64,000 bases of DNA from Anodontia alba (GCA_964016985.1 OZ024835.1:2425501-2489500); one strand, 5' to 3'. Shown: positions 10,251-21,660, counted from the first letter of the stretch. A program made the numbers and translations. Notes: a model not told the origin generated them from the letters alone.

Positions 10251-10489
10251 TAAAACGAGCAACTGTTGGAAGAGCCTCTCCTTTGACCATAGAGCAGTTT
10301 CTAGTTTAAGGTTTACTAAATGGCGTCACGAATGCAATATGTAGGCTCCAGTCTACAGTGACAAAACAATCTGTTTTGATTTCTTACCACTAGTATACAA
10401 GTAACAGGAAAGTAACAGAAAAACGTAATACAAAATTGACAGAAGATATTTTCTTTCAGTTTTGACTCTGTAGACAAGTTAATCTTACC

Positions 10490-10730
10490 ACTCTATGGGC
10501 CAATTTAGCAGACGACAAATTGATGATATTTTTCTTATTTTTTTCTCTAGAAAAGAGATTTTAAGAATTAAAGCAAATTGTCTAATAAGGAGACAGTTTG
10601 CTTGAATTGTCAAAGCCTGTTGTCTGGTAATAATAAGAAAAACAATATTTCAATATGTCGTCTGCTGACATTTTTATCCAGCATGCTTAGCCGTCTACTG
10701 AAATTTTTATCGAGCATGCTAAGCGTTAAT
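10490..10730. mobile_element. P4 MITE, copy 3 with repeated right end
   Basis: Left CAATTTAGCAGACGACAAAT; centre GTCTAATAAGGAGACAGTTTGC; right GTCGTCTGCTGACATTTTTA. The right terminus is present twice: CCAGCATGCTTAGC, then CCGTCTACTGAAATTTTTAT and GAGCATGCTAAGCG. Confidence 0.7.
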
Positions 10731-10896
10731 ATATAATTGATCTGCAAAGTGCGAAGAGGGCATTTGCTCCGTTTGCGAATTGTGAAGGCCCAGATCAGAG
10801 TGTGCTCTGTCTGATCTCAACCTTTTCTGTTCGTCCGTTTATTCTTCAGTACCCAGTGATTTTGTAATGCATTATGCGTCATTCATGATACATATC
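10731..10896. other. Spacer with weak P5-like palindrome
   Basis: Near 10786-10826 CCCAGATCAGAGTGTGCTCT and GTCTGATCTCAACC form a weak hairpin related to P5/P6 cores. Nothing else. Confidence 0.3.
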
Positions 10897-11111
10897 TATT
10901 AACGATTAGCACTCTGGGTAAATTTTTCAGCAGACGACATATTGAACTATCTTTTCTTTTTTACCCAGAAAAAAAGGCTTTGACATTTCATATAAATTGT
11001 CTCCAGTGGTGACAATTTGCATGAAATATCAAAGCCTGTTTTCTTAAAAAAATAAGAAAATATAACGAATTTGTCGTCTGCTGAATAAGCTAAAAGAGTG
11101 GTAAAGGTTAA
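10897..11111. mobile_element. P4 MITE, copy 4
   Basis: Starts TTAACGATTAGCACTCTGGG, then CAGCAGACGACATATTG; centre AAATTGTCTCCAGTGGTGAC AATTT; ends GTCGTCTGCTGAATAAGC with GAGTGGTAAAGGTTAAA. Confidence 0.75.
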
Positions 11112-11141
11112 ATAGAATAGACTTGGTGAGCACTGTCTGGT

Positions 11142-11401
11142 CATCACGAAAACATGCCTATATAATGTTAACCCCCTCAAACCCCACTTTTATATAGTAA
11201 AACTGGGTTTACAGAGGTATACATTATTTTTAATTTTTATGCACAAAAACATAGATTGTGGGTATTCGTTAGAACCGCCTCGGCGAGGCGGTTCTAACGA
11301 GCACCCACAATCTATGAAAATTATCATAATTTTTATCTGAAAATTTTACGCTTTTGGTGGTGAAATTTTCAGTATATATGAATAGGCGTGTTTTCGTAAT
11401 G
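11142..11401 (+). mobile_element. P1 MITE, copy 5
   Basis: Both termini and the central palindrome are present. About 20 bp of arm B between ACAATCTATG and AAAATTATCA is missing (the usual TTTTGAGCAGAAAT is absent). Confidence 0.88.
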
Positions 11402-11575
11402 ATTACAATTCTTCGAGGGGAAGAGGAAGCTAGTTACTATGCTTTTCTTTGGTGGCATGTGAATTATTTATCATTGTTAATTTGCTTTTCTTCTTGGTGT
11501 CTTTTGTAGGCTATGTTCTGTATTTGTAGCTTTACCTGGACAGCTACTATACTAAACAACTCCCCAACCCCTCAA
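11402..11575. repeat. D1 dispersed repeat fragment
   Basis: The motif run CTTGGTGTC, TAGGCTATGTTCTGT and GCTTTACCTGG is shared with 21540-21610, 25570-25640 and 54330-54360. D1 is a diffuse family with no termini I can fix. A pure A run follows at about 11574-11597. Confidence 0.4.
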
Positions 11576-11655
11576 AAAAAAAAAAAAAAAAAAAAAAGAA
11601 ATGCAGTGCTACTAAATGGCAAATGAAATGATGACTAATATCTGATTATTGTAGA

Positions 11656-11855
11656 ACTGATCTTGTATGTAAAACTAATCTAGTGTGTAAAACTGAAGGA
11701 GTGCGTAAACTGATGTAGTGTGTGAAACTGATCTAAGGTGTAAAACTGATCTAGCGTGTAAAACTGATCTAATGCGTAAAATTGAACTAGTGTGTAAAAC
11801 TGATCTAATATATATATAACTGATCTAGTGTGTAAAACTGATCTAGTATGTATAA
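11656..11855. repeat. 18-bp minisatellite, about 11 units
   Basis: Unit GTGTAAAACTGATCTAGT repeats with small changes; one unit is replaced by TATATATATAAC. Because 18 is a multiple of 3, the minus strand reads as a short peptide repeat, which I do not consider a gene. Confidence 0.9.
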
Positions 11856-11861
11856 CGTGTT

Positions 11862-12030
11862 CATCTTTTACAGTTCTTTGTTTGTGTGTCTGTGGTTTCA
11901 TAAGTGGAGTTTGTTTTGTCATTATTTGTTCCTCAACTCTCCTTCGTTTGGTGTCTCGGGAGGGCACGTGCTTCGTGACTGTGGCATTTTCTGGGTACCT
12001 TCATTTATATTTTTTAATTGTTTATTCCTT
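11862..12030. repeat. D1 dispersed repeat fragment
   Basis: Shares GTGTCTGTGGTTTCAT, TTGTTCCTCAACTCT and GACTGTGGCATTTTCTGGGT with 39490-39545, 39850-39880 and 63490-63515. Confidence 0.4.
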
Positions 12031-12065
12031 AATATAAAGTATACATGCAAAAATTATGGACGAAC

Positions 12066-12532
12066 CGTCCTCGGTAACCCAGGTGCGACCCATTACGTTA
12101 CACTCCATTCATCACCCCTGGGACAACTCGCTTACGTTTCGTCGTCCTCATGAATTATTAATGAGGCAATCTGATTGGTGATCTCAGTATTTCCCTGAGA
12201 AATTTTAGTCTATTTTTATCACGCGTACACCGCAAATAACGTCATCGTTCTATTTTTGTTTCGCGGATATCCAATCATATCGTTCCTTGCAAATCCAGGC
12301 TTGGTATTACTTCAAATATGGCTGCGCCCTTGAACACCTAAATTGGAGAGCGATTTAAAGAGACATTTGGCTTAACACCGAAATAATTCCAGCTTAAGTC
12401 CATAGCGGCTTTGGTCAGAGAACAGGACGTGCTTCTGTCAACCAGAACAGCTGTGTTATCATGGTTTCCCGTGTGTCCCAGGGGTGATGAATGGATGTAA
12501 CGTAATGGGTCACACCTGGGTTACCGAGGATG
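12066..12532. mobile_element. Non-autonomous DNA transposon with 60-bp inverted repeats and 9-bp target duplication
   Basis: The left end reads CGTCCTCGGTAACCCAGGTG and continues through TTACGTTACA and CATCACCCCTGGGACA. The right end is the inverse with only a few differences over about 60 bp. TGGACGAAC is present immediately outside both ends (12057-12065 and 12533-12541), a clean 9-bp target site duplication. Length 467 bp, no coding capacity. Long termini plus a 9-bp duplication fit a Mutator-like element; an 8-bp reading would point to hAT. Confidence 0.85.
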
Positions 12533-12541
12533 TGGACGAAC

Positions 12542-12769
12542 ATGTGCAGATTTTTTTATTGCAACAGAAAAAAAGTAGATGTTAATCTCACTTTTCTTTA
12601 TAGTTCAGAAGTAATACGTCTCTTTGCTTGGTCAGTATACTTCTCACGGGCTGTGAATAATATTAGCCATAATTATAATAACAATAATTAAAAAAAAAAA
12701 AAAAGAAGAAAAAAACAAAAAACAAAAAAAACTACCGTAATAACCAGAAGTTTTGGGACAGACAAGAGA
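12542..12769. other. AT-rich spacer with A runs
   Basis: No gene. Poly-A with interruptions at about 12690-12731. Confidence 0.5.
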
Positions 12770-12842
12770 GAGCAAACTTTGTAGACCTGATCAGACACTA
12801 CAGAACACGGTATCTGATCAGTATCTACACTGTTTGCCACTT
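12770..12842. repeat. P5-type hairpin only
   Basis: GCAAACTTTGTAGACCTGAT pairs imperfectly with ATCAGTATCTACACTGTTTG. The outer P5 termini are absent. Confidence 0.6.
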
Positions 12843-13033
12843 ACCCAGCTGTTTTTACGCAATTCAATAACTTTATAACAAATTCTGTCCTTTTATAGTA
12901 GACCCTTTTTCAAAGGGATCTACTTGTGCAGAAAAGGAAGGAAGCTACAAATCACATCAGTTGTCTCCTTTGCACAGAAGTGCAGAAAATTTACCAGTTG
13001 TTTCCATTCGCTTTACCTTTAAAGTATATTTTT

Positions 13034-13390
13034 CAGTCGAACCTCAATAGCTCGAACACCGATGGCGCGTTTACCATGGCTAATTCGAGCTCTTTTTTGT
13101 GTCCCTAAGAAATTCTTCCGATAGCTCAAGAAAACAAATATTTCAGGAAATTTTCTTATTTTAACAGGAAATTGTATGTTGTTTGTACTCATTAGAATCG
13201 CCTCATCGAGGCGATTCTAATGAGTACACTCAACATACGATCATTGGCTAGAAGATAAAAAATAATCCCTAAATTATCACCATTTGCTTCCTGACCTGGC
13301 ACCATGATTAACCCTCAATCGCTCGAACTACCCATGTATAGAACAAATTTCCATGGTCACAAAGATGTTCGAGCCATTTAAGTTCGACTG
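13034..13390. mobile_element. P2 pogo-like MITE, copy 1
   Basis: P2 family definition: left CAGTCGAACCTCAATAGCTC and inverted right end GTTCGACTG; centre is a palindrome, half-site TGTACTCATTAGAATCGCCT. The CAGT start and TA preference fit pogo/Tigger elements in general. The central hairpin here, about 13172-13240, is almost perfect. Confidence 0.8.
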
Positions 13391-13423
13391 TAGTTGTGCG
13401 TACAGACTGTGTCTAAGAAATGC

Positions 13424-13726
13424 TGAATTATTACCAAACATGATCAAACAGAAACTATTCCTGAATTATTACCAAACATGATCAAACAGAGACTATTCCT
13501 GAATTATTACCAAACAGGATCAAACAGAGACTATTCCTGAATTATTACCAAACAGGATCAAACAGAGACTATTTTTGAATTATTACCAAACAGGATCAAA
13601 CAGAGACTATTCCTGAATTATTACCAAACAGGATCAAACAGTGACTATTCTTGAATTATTACCAACAGGATCAAACAGAGACTGTTCCTGAATTATTACC
13701 AAACAGGATCAAACAGAGACTATTCC
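13424..13726. repeat. 38-bp minisatellite, about 8 units
   Basis: Unit starts GAATTATTACCAAACAGGAT and continues CAAACAGAGACTATTCCT. The first two units have CATGAT instead of CAGGAT; one unit near 13652 lacks one A. Confidence 0.93.
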
Positions 13727-13783
13727 ATTCGATGAGCTTATCCTGTTGCGCATCAGTATAGCGTGAAAAACTACGTCTAAATA

Positions 13784-13871
13784 TCACTGTGATCTATCTA
13801 CACCGACAATTTTCGTTTCGTCCTTCCACCGGTGTTACAGTAAAAAACAACAACAACAACAACAAAAACAA

Positions 13872-13910
<39 letters not shown>

Positions 13911-14592
13911 AAAAACAACAAAAAAAAAACAAACAAACAAAAAAAAACAACAAAAAACAAAACAAAACAAACAAACAAACAAACAAACAAACATAAAACA
14001 ACAACAAAAAAAAACAAAACAACAACACACAAACAAAAAAACAAAAAAACAAAAACAAATAAAAAACAAACGAACCAAAACAACAAAAAACAACAAAAAA
14101 CAACAACAAACAAACAAAAAAAAAAAAACGTTATCTTTGAACATTTGGGAAATATGGTTTCTGCTGTGATTTCTTTTGTACTTTCTTATTAAGTTGAGAA
14201 CAAAACTCATTGCTATTTGCAGAAACCATGAATTTTTGATAGTTTTAAAATTCTGAAGTCTTATAAAAACGCGGAAAACTTTACTTGTATGGTTTCGTAA
14301 AAAAGTGTCCACTTTCGTCATTGACGGACTTTATTTTATGGCGAAACCGGCCATTTTTCACGAAGCCATACAATTAATGCTTTTAATTTTGAAATATTTA
14401 AGGGCATTGGTATCTAGAAACTGCATGTTTTCTAAACAGAAGGGTAATATGTTCTCATTCACAGTTAACTAAATTATTAAATAAATCACAGAATAGTTAA
14501 TATTTTCAAAAACTTATAAGATTTGATTTGTTTATGGTGACACCGGCGGAAGGACAAAACCAAAAAGTGCCGGTGTCGACATACCACAGTGA
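13784..14592. mobile_element. Element with long inverted termini enclosing a CAA-rich tract
   Basis: The left end CACTGTGATCTATCTACACC with GTCCTTCCACCGGTGTTACA is matched in inverse at the right by GGTGACACCGGCGGAAGGAC and GTGCCGGTGTCGACATACCA CAGTG. The termini are about 58 bp. Inside, 13841-14130 is a (CAA)n/(CAAA)n tract. AATAT lies on both outer sides as a possible short target duplication. No coding capacity beyond the low-complexity tract. Confidence 0.65.
13841..14130. repeat. CAA/CAAA simple repeat
   Basis: About 290 bp of CAA and CAAA units with A runs. Apparent long reading frames in all frames are low-complexity artefacts. Confidence 0.95.
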
Positions 14593-15191
14593 ATATTTGG
14601 AAAGGACAATGTACATCACGATTGAAATAAAATGAATACTTTTTGTTAAAATTGTTTTGCTTCACGCCTATAAAAGGGATCTGCTCTATTAGAAAAGAAT
14701 TTGCTCCCCACTTCTAAAGAAGACACCGTTTCAGATGAGACGTGGTGTGCAGAAAAAGAGAAAGTTGTTCCCCATGTAAATACTGCGGAAACTACTAAAC
14801 GCATTCCGTCACCTTAAAGTTTTTTTTCAGTGTCGTATATGATGTAGGTTATCTGTCTTGTTTATGAAGACTTGAATCTAATATTTTCTGGCCGTGTCTT
14901 GATTCATAAGCTGACAATTTGATCAGTTGCAATAAGAGATAATGAAAACGTCCTATCTGATGTCAATAATGAATGCGCAAAGAAAATTCTATATCTTCAG
15001 ACATGCAGATTAAATGAACTTTGGTTGGAGACGTGCCGCGTAGACAGGACTGTTCCCATTTTGTCTACGCCATATGAGTCGCGTCACGTGACAAGGTGCT
15101 TTCGAGGCATATGCAGACAGTTAAGGTCAAGATCAGACTGCACAGTTCAGCACCTTCACTGTCCAATAGCAAAAGTACTGCTAACTGTAAT
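14593..15191. other. Spacer with a P7-like fragment
   Basis: Near 14680-14720 AGGGATCTGCTC and AAAAGAATTTGCTCC resemble the P7 core. No gene is visible in the rest. Confidence 0.35.
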
Positions 15192-18100
15192 ATGCAATTG
15201 CATTTGACAAGGATAATAATTTGAGTGTGTTGAGCTGCAGGGTCAACTCAAACTGCACAAAGCTTCTGATAAACCTGCACAAAGCTTCTGATGAACCGGT
15301 GCAAAATTTCTGATGAACCGGCGCAATCCTTCTGATGAACCGAAGCAAAGCTTCTGAAAAATTGGTGCAAAGCTTCTGATGAACTGATGCAAAGCTTCCG
15401 ATAAATCGGCGCAAAGCTTCAGAAAAACTAGCGAAAAGCTTCTAAAGAACTGGCACAAAGGTTCTGATAATCGGCGCAAATCCTCTGATGAACCGGCGCA
15501 AAGTTTCTGATGAACTGGCGCAAAGCTTCTGATGAACTGGCGCAAAACCTCAGATGAACCTGCGTAAAGCTTCTGATGAGCCTGCGCAAAGCTTCTGATG
15601 AACTAAGACAAAGCCTCTAATGAACTGGCGCAAAGCTTTTGATGTATAGCGCAAAGGTTCTGAAGAACTGGCGCAAAGCTTCTAAAGAACTGGGGCAAAG
15701 CTTCTGAAGAATTAGCACAAAGCTTCTGATGAACTGGCACAAAGCTTCTGATGAACCGGCAGAAAGCTTCTAAAAACTGGCGCAAAACTTCTGAAAAACT
15801 GGCACAAAGCTTCTGATAAACGGCGCAAAGCTTTTGAAAGACTGGCGCAAAGCTTCTGATGAGCCTGCGCAAAGCTTCTGATGAACCGACACAAAGCTTC
15901 TGAAAAACTGGTGCAAAGCTTCTGAAAAACTGACGCAAAGCTTCTGATAATCAGTACAAAGCTTTTAAAGAACTGGCACAAAGCTTCTGATGAACTGGCG
16001 CAAAGTTTCTGATGAACTGCGCAACGCTTCCGACGAATTGGCAACAAAGCTTCTGTTGAACCTTTGCAAATCTTCTTAGGAACCGACACAAAGCGTCTGA
16101 TAAACTGGCGCAAAGCTTCTGATGAACTTGCGCATAGCTTCTGTTGAACTTGCGCAAAGTTTCTGACGACCCTGTGCAAAGCTACTAATGAACCTGTACA
16201 AAGCTTCTGATGAACCTGTGCAAAGCTTCTTTGGAACCTACACAGCGTCTGATAAACTGCGCAACGCTTCTGATGAACTGGCGCAAAGCGTCTGATGAAC
16301 CTGTGCAAAGCTTCTAAAGAACCTGTGCAAAGCTTCTTAGGAACCTACACAAAGCGTCTGATAAACTGGCACAAAGCTTCTGATGAACCTGCGCATAGCT
16401 TCTGAGGAACTGGCGCTAAATTTCTGATGAACTCGTGCAACTCTTCTGATGAACTTACGCAAAACTTCTAATAAACCTATGCAAAATTACTGATGGATAT
16501 ACGCAATACTACTGACGAACCGGCACAAAACGTCTTAGGAACCGACACAAAGGGTCTGGTGAACTGGCAAAAAGCTCTTGGTGAACCAATATAAAGCTTC
16601 TGATGAACTGGCGCAAAGTTTCTGATGAACTGGCACAACGCTTCCGATAAACTGGCGCAAAGCTTCTGATGAACCTGTGGAAATCTTCTTAGGAACCGAC
16701 ATAAAGCGTCTGATAAACTGGCGCAAAGCATCTGATGAAACTGCTCATAGCTTCTGATGAGCTGGTGCAAATCTTCCGATGAACCTGTGCAAAGCTACAG
16801 AGGAACCTGTGCAAAGCTTCTTTAGAATCTACACAAAGCGTCTGATAAACTGACGCAAAGCTACTGATAAACCTGTGCAAAGCTTCTGATGAACCTGTGC
16901 AAAGCTTCTTTGGAACCTAAACAAAGCGTCTGATAAACTCGCGCAAAGCTTCTGATGAACATGCGCATAGCTTCTGATGAACTGACGCTAAATTTTTGAT
17001 GAACTGGCGCAACGCTTCTGATGAACTTTCGCAAAGCTTCTGATAACCTGTGCAAAGCTACTGATGAATCTATGAAATACTACTGACGAACCGGCACAAA
17101 GCGTCTGATGAACTGGCATAAAGCTCTAGGTGAACCTGTACAAAGCTTCTGATGAACCTGCGCAAAGCTTCTGATGAACCGGCGCAAAGTTTCTTAGGAA
17201 GCGGCACAAAGCGTCTGATGAACAGATACAAAGCTTCGGATGAATCGCCATCTAATGAACTGGCGCAAAGCTTCAAATGAACATTCACAAATCGTCTCAA
17301 GAACCTGCATAAAGCTTCTGATATACCTTCGCAAAGCTTCTAATGAACCAGTGCAAATGCATCGATGAACCGGTGCAAAGTTTCTGAGATACATGTGCAT
17401 AGCTTCTGATGAACTGGCGCGAAGCTTCTGATGAACTGGCGCAAAGCTTTGGATTAATCGGTGCAAAGATGATGAACTGGCTTACAGCATCTGATGAACC
17501 TGCAGGAAGCTTCTGATGAACTGGTGTAAAGCGTCTGATGAACCTGTAGAAATCTTCTAATGAATCGGCGTAAAACTTCTGATGAACCTGCAGGAATCTT
17601 CTGATGAACTGGCGTAAAGCTTCTGATGAACCTGCAGGAATCTTCTGATGAACTGGCGTAAAGCCTCTGATGAACCTACAGGAATCTTCTGATGAACTGG
17701 CGTAAAGCCTCTGATGAACCTGCAGGAATCTTCTGATGAACTGGCGTAAAGCTTCTGATGAACCCCTGTAGGAAGCTTCTGATGAATGGCGCAAAGATTC
17801 TGTCGAACCGGCGCAAATCTTCTGATGAACCGACTTAGAGCTTCTGATGAACCTGCAGTAAGCTTCTGATGAACTGGCGCGAATATTCTGACGAACCGGC
17901 GCATAGCTTCTGATGAACTGGCGTAGAGCTTCTGATGAACCTGCAGGGACCTTCTGATGAACTGACGCAAAGATTCTGACGAACCGAGGCAAAGCTTCTG
18001 ATGAACTGGGGCGAATATTCTGACGAACCGGCGCATAGCTTCTGATGAACTGGCGTAGAGCTTCTGATGAACCTGCAGGGACCTTCTGATGAACTGACGC

Positions 18101-19140
18101 AAAGATTCTGACGAACCGAGGCAAAGCTTCTGATGAACTGCCGCGAAGCTTCCAATGAACTTGCGGGAAGCTTCTGATGAACTGGCGTAAAGCTTTTGAT
18201 GAACCTACAGGAAGCTTCTGATGAACCAACGCAAAGATTCTGACCAACCCGAGCAAATCTTCTGATGGACTGGCGCAAAGCGTCTGACTAACCTGTGCAC
18301 AGTTTCTGTTGAAACGACAGAAAGCTTCTGATGAACCGGCGAAAATCTTCTGATGAACCTGCGCAAAGGTTCGGATGAACTGGCGCAAAATAACTGATGA
18401 ACTGGTGCAAAGCTTCTGATAAACCAACACATAGCTCTTGATGAACCTGCAGAAAGCTTCTGATGAACCTGCGCGAAACTTCCAATGAACCTGCTTATTA
18501 AATGCAGCTGCGTTGGCCAAGGGCAATAATCTTAGTCTGTTGAAATGCAGGGTCATCTCAACCTGCACAAATGTTCTGATAAACCTGCACATAGCTTCTG
18601 ATAAACCGGCGCAAAACTTCTGATGAACCTGCGCAAAAGTTCTGATGAACCGGCGCAAAGATTCTGAAGAACCGGCGTAAAGCTTCTGATGAACCTAAAG
18701 AAAGTTTCTGATGAACCGGCGTAAACGCTTCTTATGAATGGGCGCAAGCTTCCGATGAAGTGGCACAACTCTTCGGATGAACCTGCGCAGCTTCTGATGA
18801 ACTGGCAGAAAGCTTGTGAGGAACCAGCGCAGCGTTTCTGATGAACCTGCACGAAATTTCTGAAGAACCAGCACAAAGCTTCAAGGCTGATAAACCGGCA
18901 CAAAGCTTCTGATAAACTAGAACAAAGCTTCTGATGAACGGCGGGAAGCTTCTGATGAACCTGCACAAAGATACTGATGAACCTGCAAAAAGATACTGAT
19001 GAACCTGCACAGAGATACTGATGAACCTGCACAAAGATACTGATGAACCTGCACAAAGATACTGATGAACCTGCACAAAGATACTGATGAATCTGCAAAA
19101 ACATACTGATGAATCTACGTAACACTTCTAACGAGATGAA
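15192..19140. repeat. 22-bp minisatellite, roughly 175 units, with duplicated leading flank
   Basis: The consensus unit is TCTGATGAACTGGCGCAAAGCT. Units vary mostly at positions after GAAC (CTGGCG, CCTGCG, CCGGCG, CCTGCAGG). The single-copy leader TGCAATTGCATTTGACAAGG ...GGGTCAACTCAAACTGCAC at 15192-15252 recurs in diverged form at 18494-18560 (AATGCAGCTGCGTTGGCCAA ...GGGTCATCTCAACCTGCAC), so leader plus array was duplicated. The minus strand is stop-free in all three frames of the unit, producing overlapping frames up to 453 codons with FIRSFAPVHQKLCASSSEAL-like text. These are not credible genes. Confidence 0.95.
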
Positions 19141-19727
19141 ACTTACAGTAAACGTATAATGAACCTATGCAAACTTCTAACGAGGTGATTCTTAATGACA
19201 GGCTGCTGAGGCGCATTTAGTTGTTTGTATCGTTTAACTGGGGTGATCTGTTGTAAGTACAGTGTTTATCCTAAGTATTCGAACTTCATTCATGATCATA
19301 TCATAGATGGCATGAACTTTTGAATAAGTTCATGTGATTATATGTCGATATAACTAAGATATTGCTGGAAAACAATGAGTGACAAACAATGTAGACCATA
19401 ATCATACGCCGCATTTTGCTACATTCTTTGCTCAGACCTGCCTGTCTGTACACTTAGAGTATTTACGGTACTTTCATCGACTGTATGTTCACATATCTGC
19501 TTATTCAAGATGCACTACGATGTCAGTCAATCTAAGACAAACTATCGGGTGTCCATCAATTTTCCGCCTGCAGACAGATTCCTGTCTTTGAATAGACCTA
19601 ATATATCGCTATCTGTCTACAGACAATAGCCTTATACTATACGTTTTAATCCACGTTTATGGTACAAATTCACTAAAATTAGAAAGAAATAACTTGACCA
19701 TTTTTAAACCTTCAGACCAGAACAGAC
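19141..19727. other. Intergenic, nothing recognised
   Basis: Decayed minisatellite units up to about 19190, then sequence without a visible gene or named repeat. A weak P5-like half-site GTAGACCATAATCATACGCC lies near 19390. Confidence 0.35.
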
Positions 19728-19802
19728 TATCTTTGCATGCAAAAATAGATCCAGATGAGACGGCATGCAACGAGCCGTCTCAGGATCTACAATTAGCCTT
19801 AT
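19728..19802. repeat. P5-type hairpin relative
   Basis: ATAGATCCAGATGAGACGGC and GCCGTCTCAGGATCTA form an imperfect hairpin; same core type as 62345-62412. Confidence 0.5.
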
Positions 19803-19894
19803 TGTTCCTGAAGTTTTGACTATAGAAGTGTTCTGCTAGAATATTTGTGCTTGTGTGGTATGCAATGAAATATTACCATTACTTTATTTATTTA

Positions 19895-20270
19895 CTTATT
19901 TATTTATTTATTTACCATTGTGGAATGTTGATGTCGTATGAAGTCAAAATTGCTGACGTCACTTTCACTTGATGTCATGGAATATGACGTCGCGCTAGAC
20001 CGAAACAACATCGTATAAATTACTCTTAAAATTTGGAAGTCGCCAGTGAAGCAACACAATTGATGTTTGATCAAATAATTTGTTATTACGACCAGATTCG
20101 CTGCTAAATACCAACAGTGCAAAAATAATGTCATGCTGATATTGCACTAGTGCAAAAATGATATTACTTTCTGATATCAGCTTTGCACTGTTTAAGAGAA
20201 GGCTATTTGCAGCGTCAAATTAAACAACTCGGCCAAGCTCGCGTTCTTCGATATCCCATCTCGGGGAAAT
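19895..20270. repeat. Palindrome-rich stretch with GTGCAAAAAT repeats
   Basis: AGTGCAAAAATAATGTCATG, CTAGTGCAAAAATGATATTA and the inverse CAGCTTTGCACTG occur between 20115 and 20190. At 20235-20275 GCTCGCGTTCTTCGATATCC followed by CAATATTCACCAATAT-like text is a diverged half of the perfect palindrome at 49238-49290. Confidence 0.45.
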
Positions 20271-21176
20271 ATTCACCAATATCCCTATAATCTCACTCTG
20301 TCATTAAGTCCTACATTTCTTAACGCAAATGTAAACGAATATTGCCGACGACGAGATGGACGACGGCGGTTGTGCTTTTGCTTGACGATGATCAACAGAA
20401 ACAAAGGAGAGGTCAAAAACCTTTCTAAAATACATTACAGTTTTATATACGACTATATGTTTTTTTTGTGCAAAATGCAAATAGTTTATGTTTATGTTTT
20501 TGGTATTGTAATGTAAATAGGCATTTCACTATAGAAAAGTATAATCATATCTGTCTACACAGAAAAATACATTATACCAAATTTAGGGTCCATAGTTGTT
20601 CTATCAGGCTTTCTCTTCTAAAGTTCTTGCAGAAATGGGACAAACAATTGTGCTGTCACCTAGGAGATACAATTGATCCCAGACGTATAATGTATAATAA
20701 TATAATTGTACGGTATTTTCCAAATCTGCAATACAAATTCGAATCGAAATCATTAGAAAATATTCGCCCGCCGAAAAACATGAATAAACGACAAAAAGAT
20801 CAAATAAATCTCAATTATAGCAGACATGGAATTGAAATCAATTACAAAACAACAATTGTTATGTCCTTAATTTATCTTAATTTCACTGGCAGGAAACTGA
20901 AGATTGGCATGAAAATCTTCATTGGGAGACCTATATACACCAAATTTTAATAAACATAAAAAACTGTAATAAAATAAATTTCATTTTCTCTCCAGTAACC
21001 TGACAAATAATGAAATGAAAACCACGACATGAGAAATGGGTTCTAACTATATATGCAAACAAGAAAGGCCCTTACCAAACTGTAAATGCGCGCGCAGTTT
21101 GATCAAGGACTACGTCGTCTGCTTGCAGAATATCGTAGACTGTGTTAATGGCTACAGAAGACCATGACCCGACTGT

Positions 21177-21454
21177 CATCACGAAAACATGCCTATAAAA
21201 TTTTGACCCCATTAAACCCCAATTTTATATAGAAATATTGGGGTTTACAGGGGTATACATTATTTCCTTATTTCTGCTCAAAACATAGATTGTGGGTGCT
21301 CGTTAGAATCGCCTAGACGAGGCGGTTCTAACGTGTACCCAGAATCTATGGTTTTAGCAGAAATATGAAAAATATCAGATTTTTTATCTGAAAACATTCA
21401 GTTTTTGGTGGTGAAATTTTCAATATATATTTGAATGGGCATGTTTTCGTAATG
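21177..21454 (+). mobile_element. P1 MITE, copy 6 (in duplication copy A)
   Basis: Full-length; orthologous within the duplication to the copy at 25221. Arms differ at several sites (GTGGGTGCTCGTTAGAATCG against CGGTTCTAACGTGTACCC). Confidence 0.9.
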
Positions 21455-21469
21455 GCAAAATGCGTGTGC

Positions 21470-21660
21470 TTTCATTGTCGAGGAAAAGGGAGCTGATTGC
21501 TTTACTTTTGTTTGGTTTGTGGCATATGTACTTCCTGGCATGGTTTATTCGCTTTTTCTCTTGGTGTCATGGGTAGGCTATGTTCTGTGATTTTGGCTCT
21601 TCCCGGAAATCCTGTATACTATTCTATTCGCAAAAGCCATAATGGCCTTTTTGCTTGCGT
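21470..21660. repeat. D1 dispersed repeat fragment (copy A)
   Basis: Contains TTCTCTTGGTGTCATGGGTA and GGCTATGTTCTGTGATTTTG; duplicated at 25500-25680. Confidence 0.4.

Noticed and set aside
13789..14321. Frames rich in Asn/Lys/Gln (plus) or Phe/Cys/Val (minus)
   Set aside because: Direct translation of a CAA/A-rich simple repeat.
15181..19125. Many minus-strand frames of 60-453 codons with FIRSFAPVHQKLCASSSEAL-like text
   Set aside because: They arise because the 22-bp unit is stop-free in all three minus frames; frames overlap each other and follow the DNA period, with no start, domain or codon bias of a gene.
20468..20950. 160-codon frame, also present in part at 24036-24338
   Set aside because: Looks conserved, but only because of the recent tandem duplication. 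Copy B has in-frame TGA and TAG in the first half, the frame in A starts at GTG, and no domain is recognisable.
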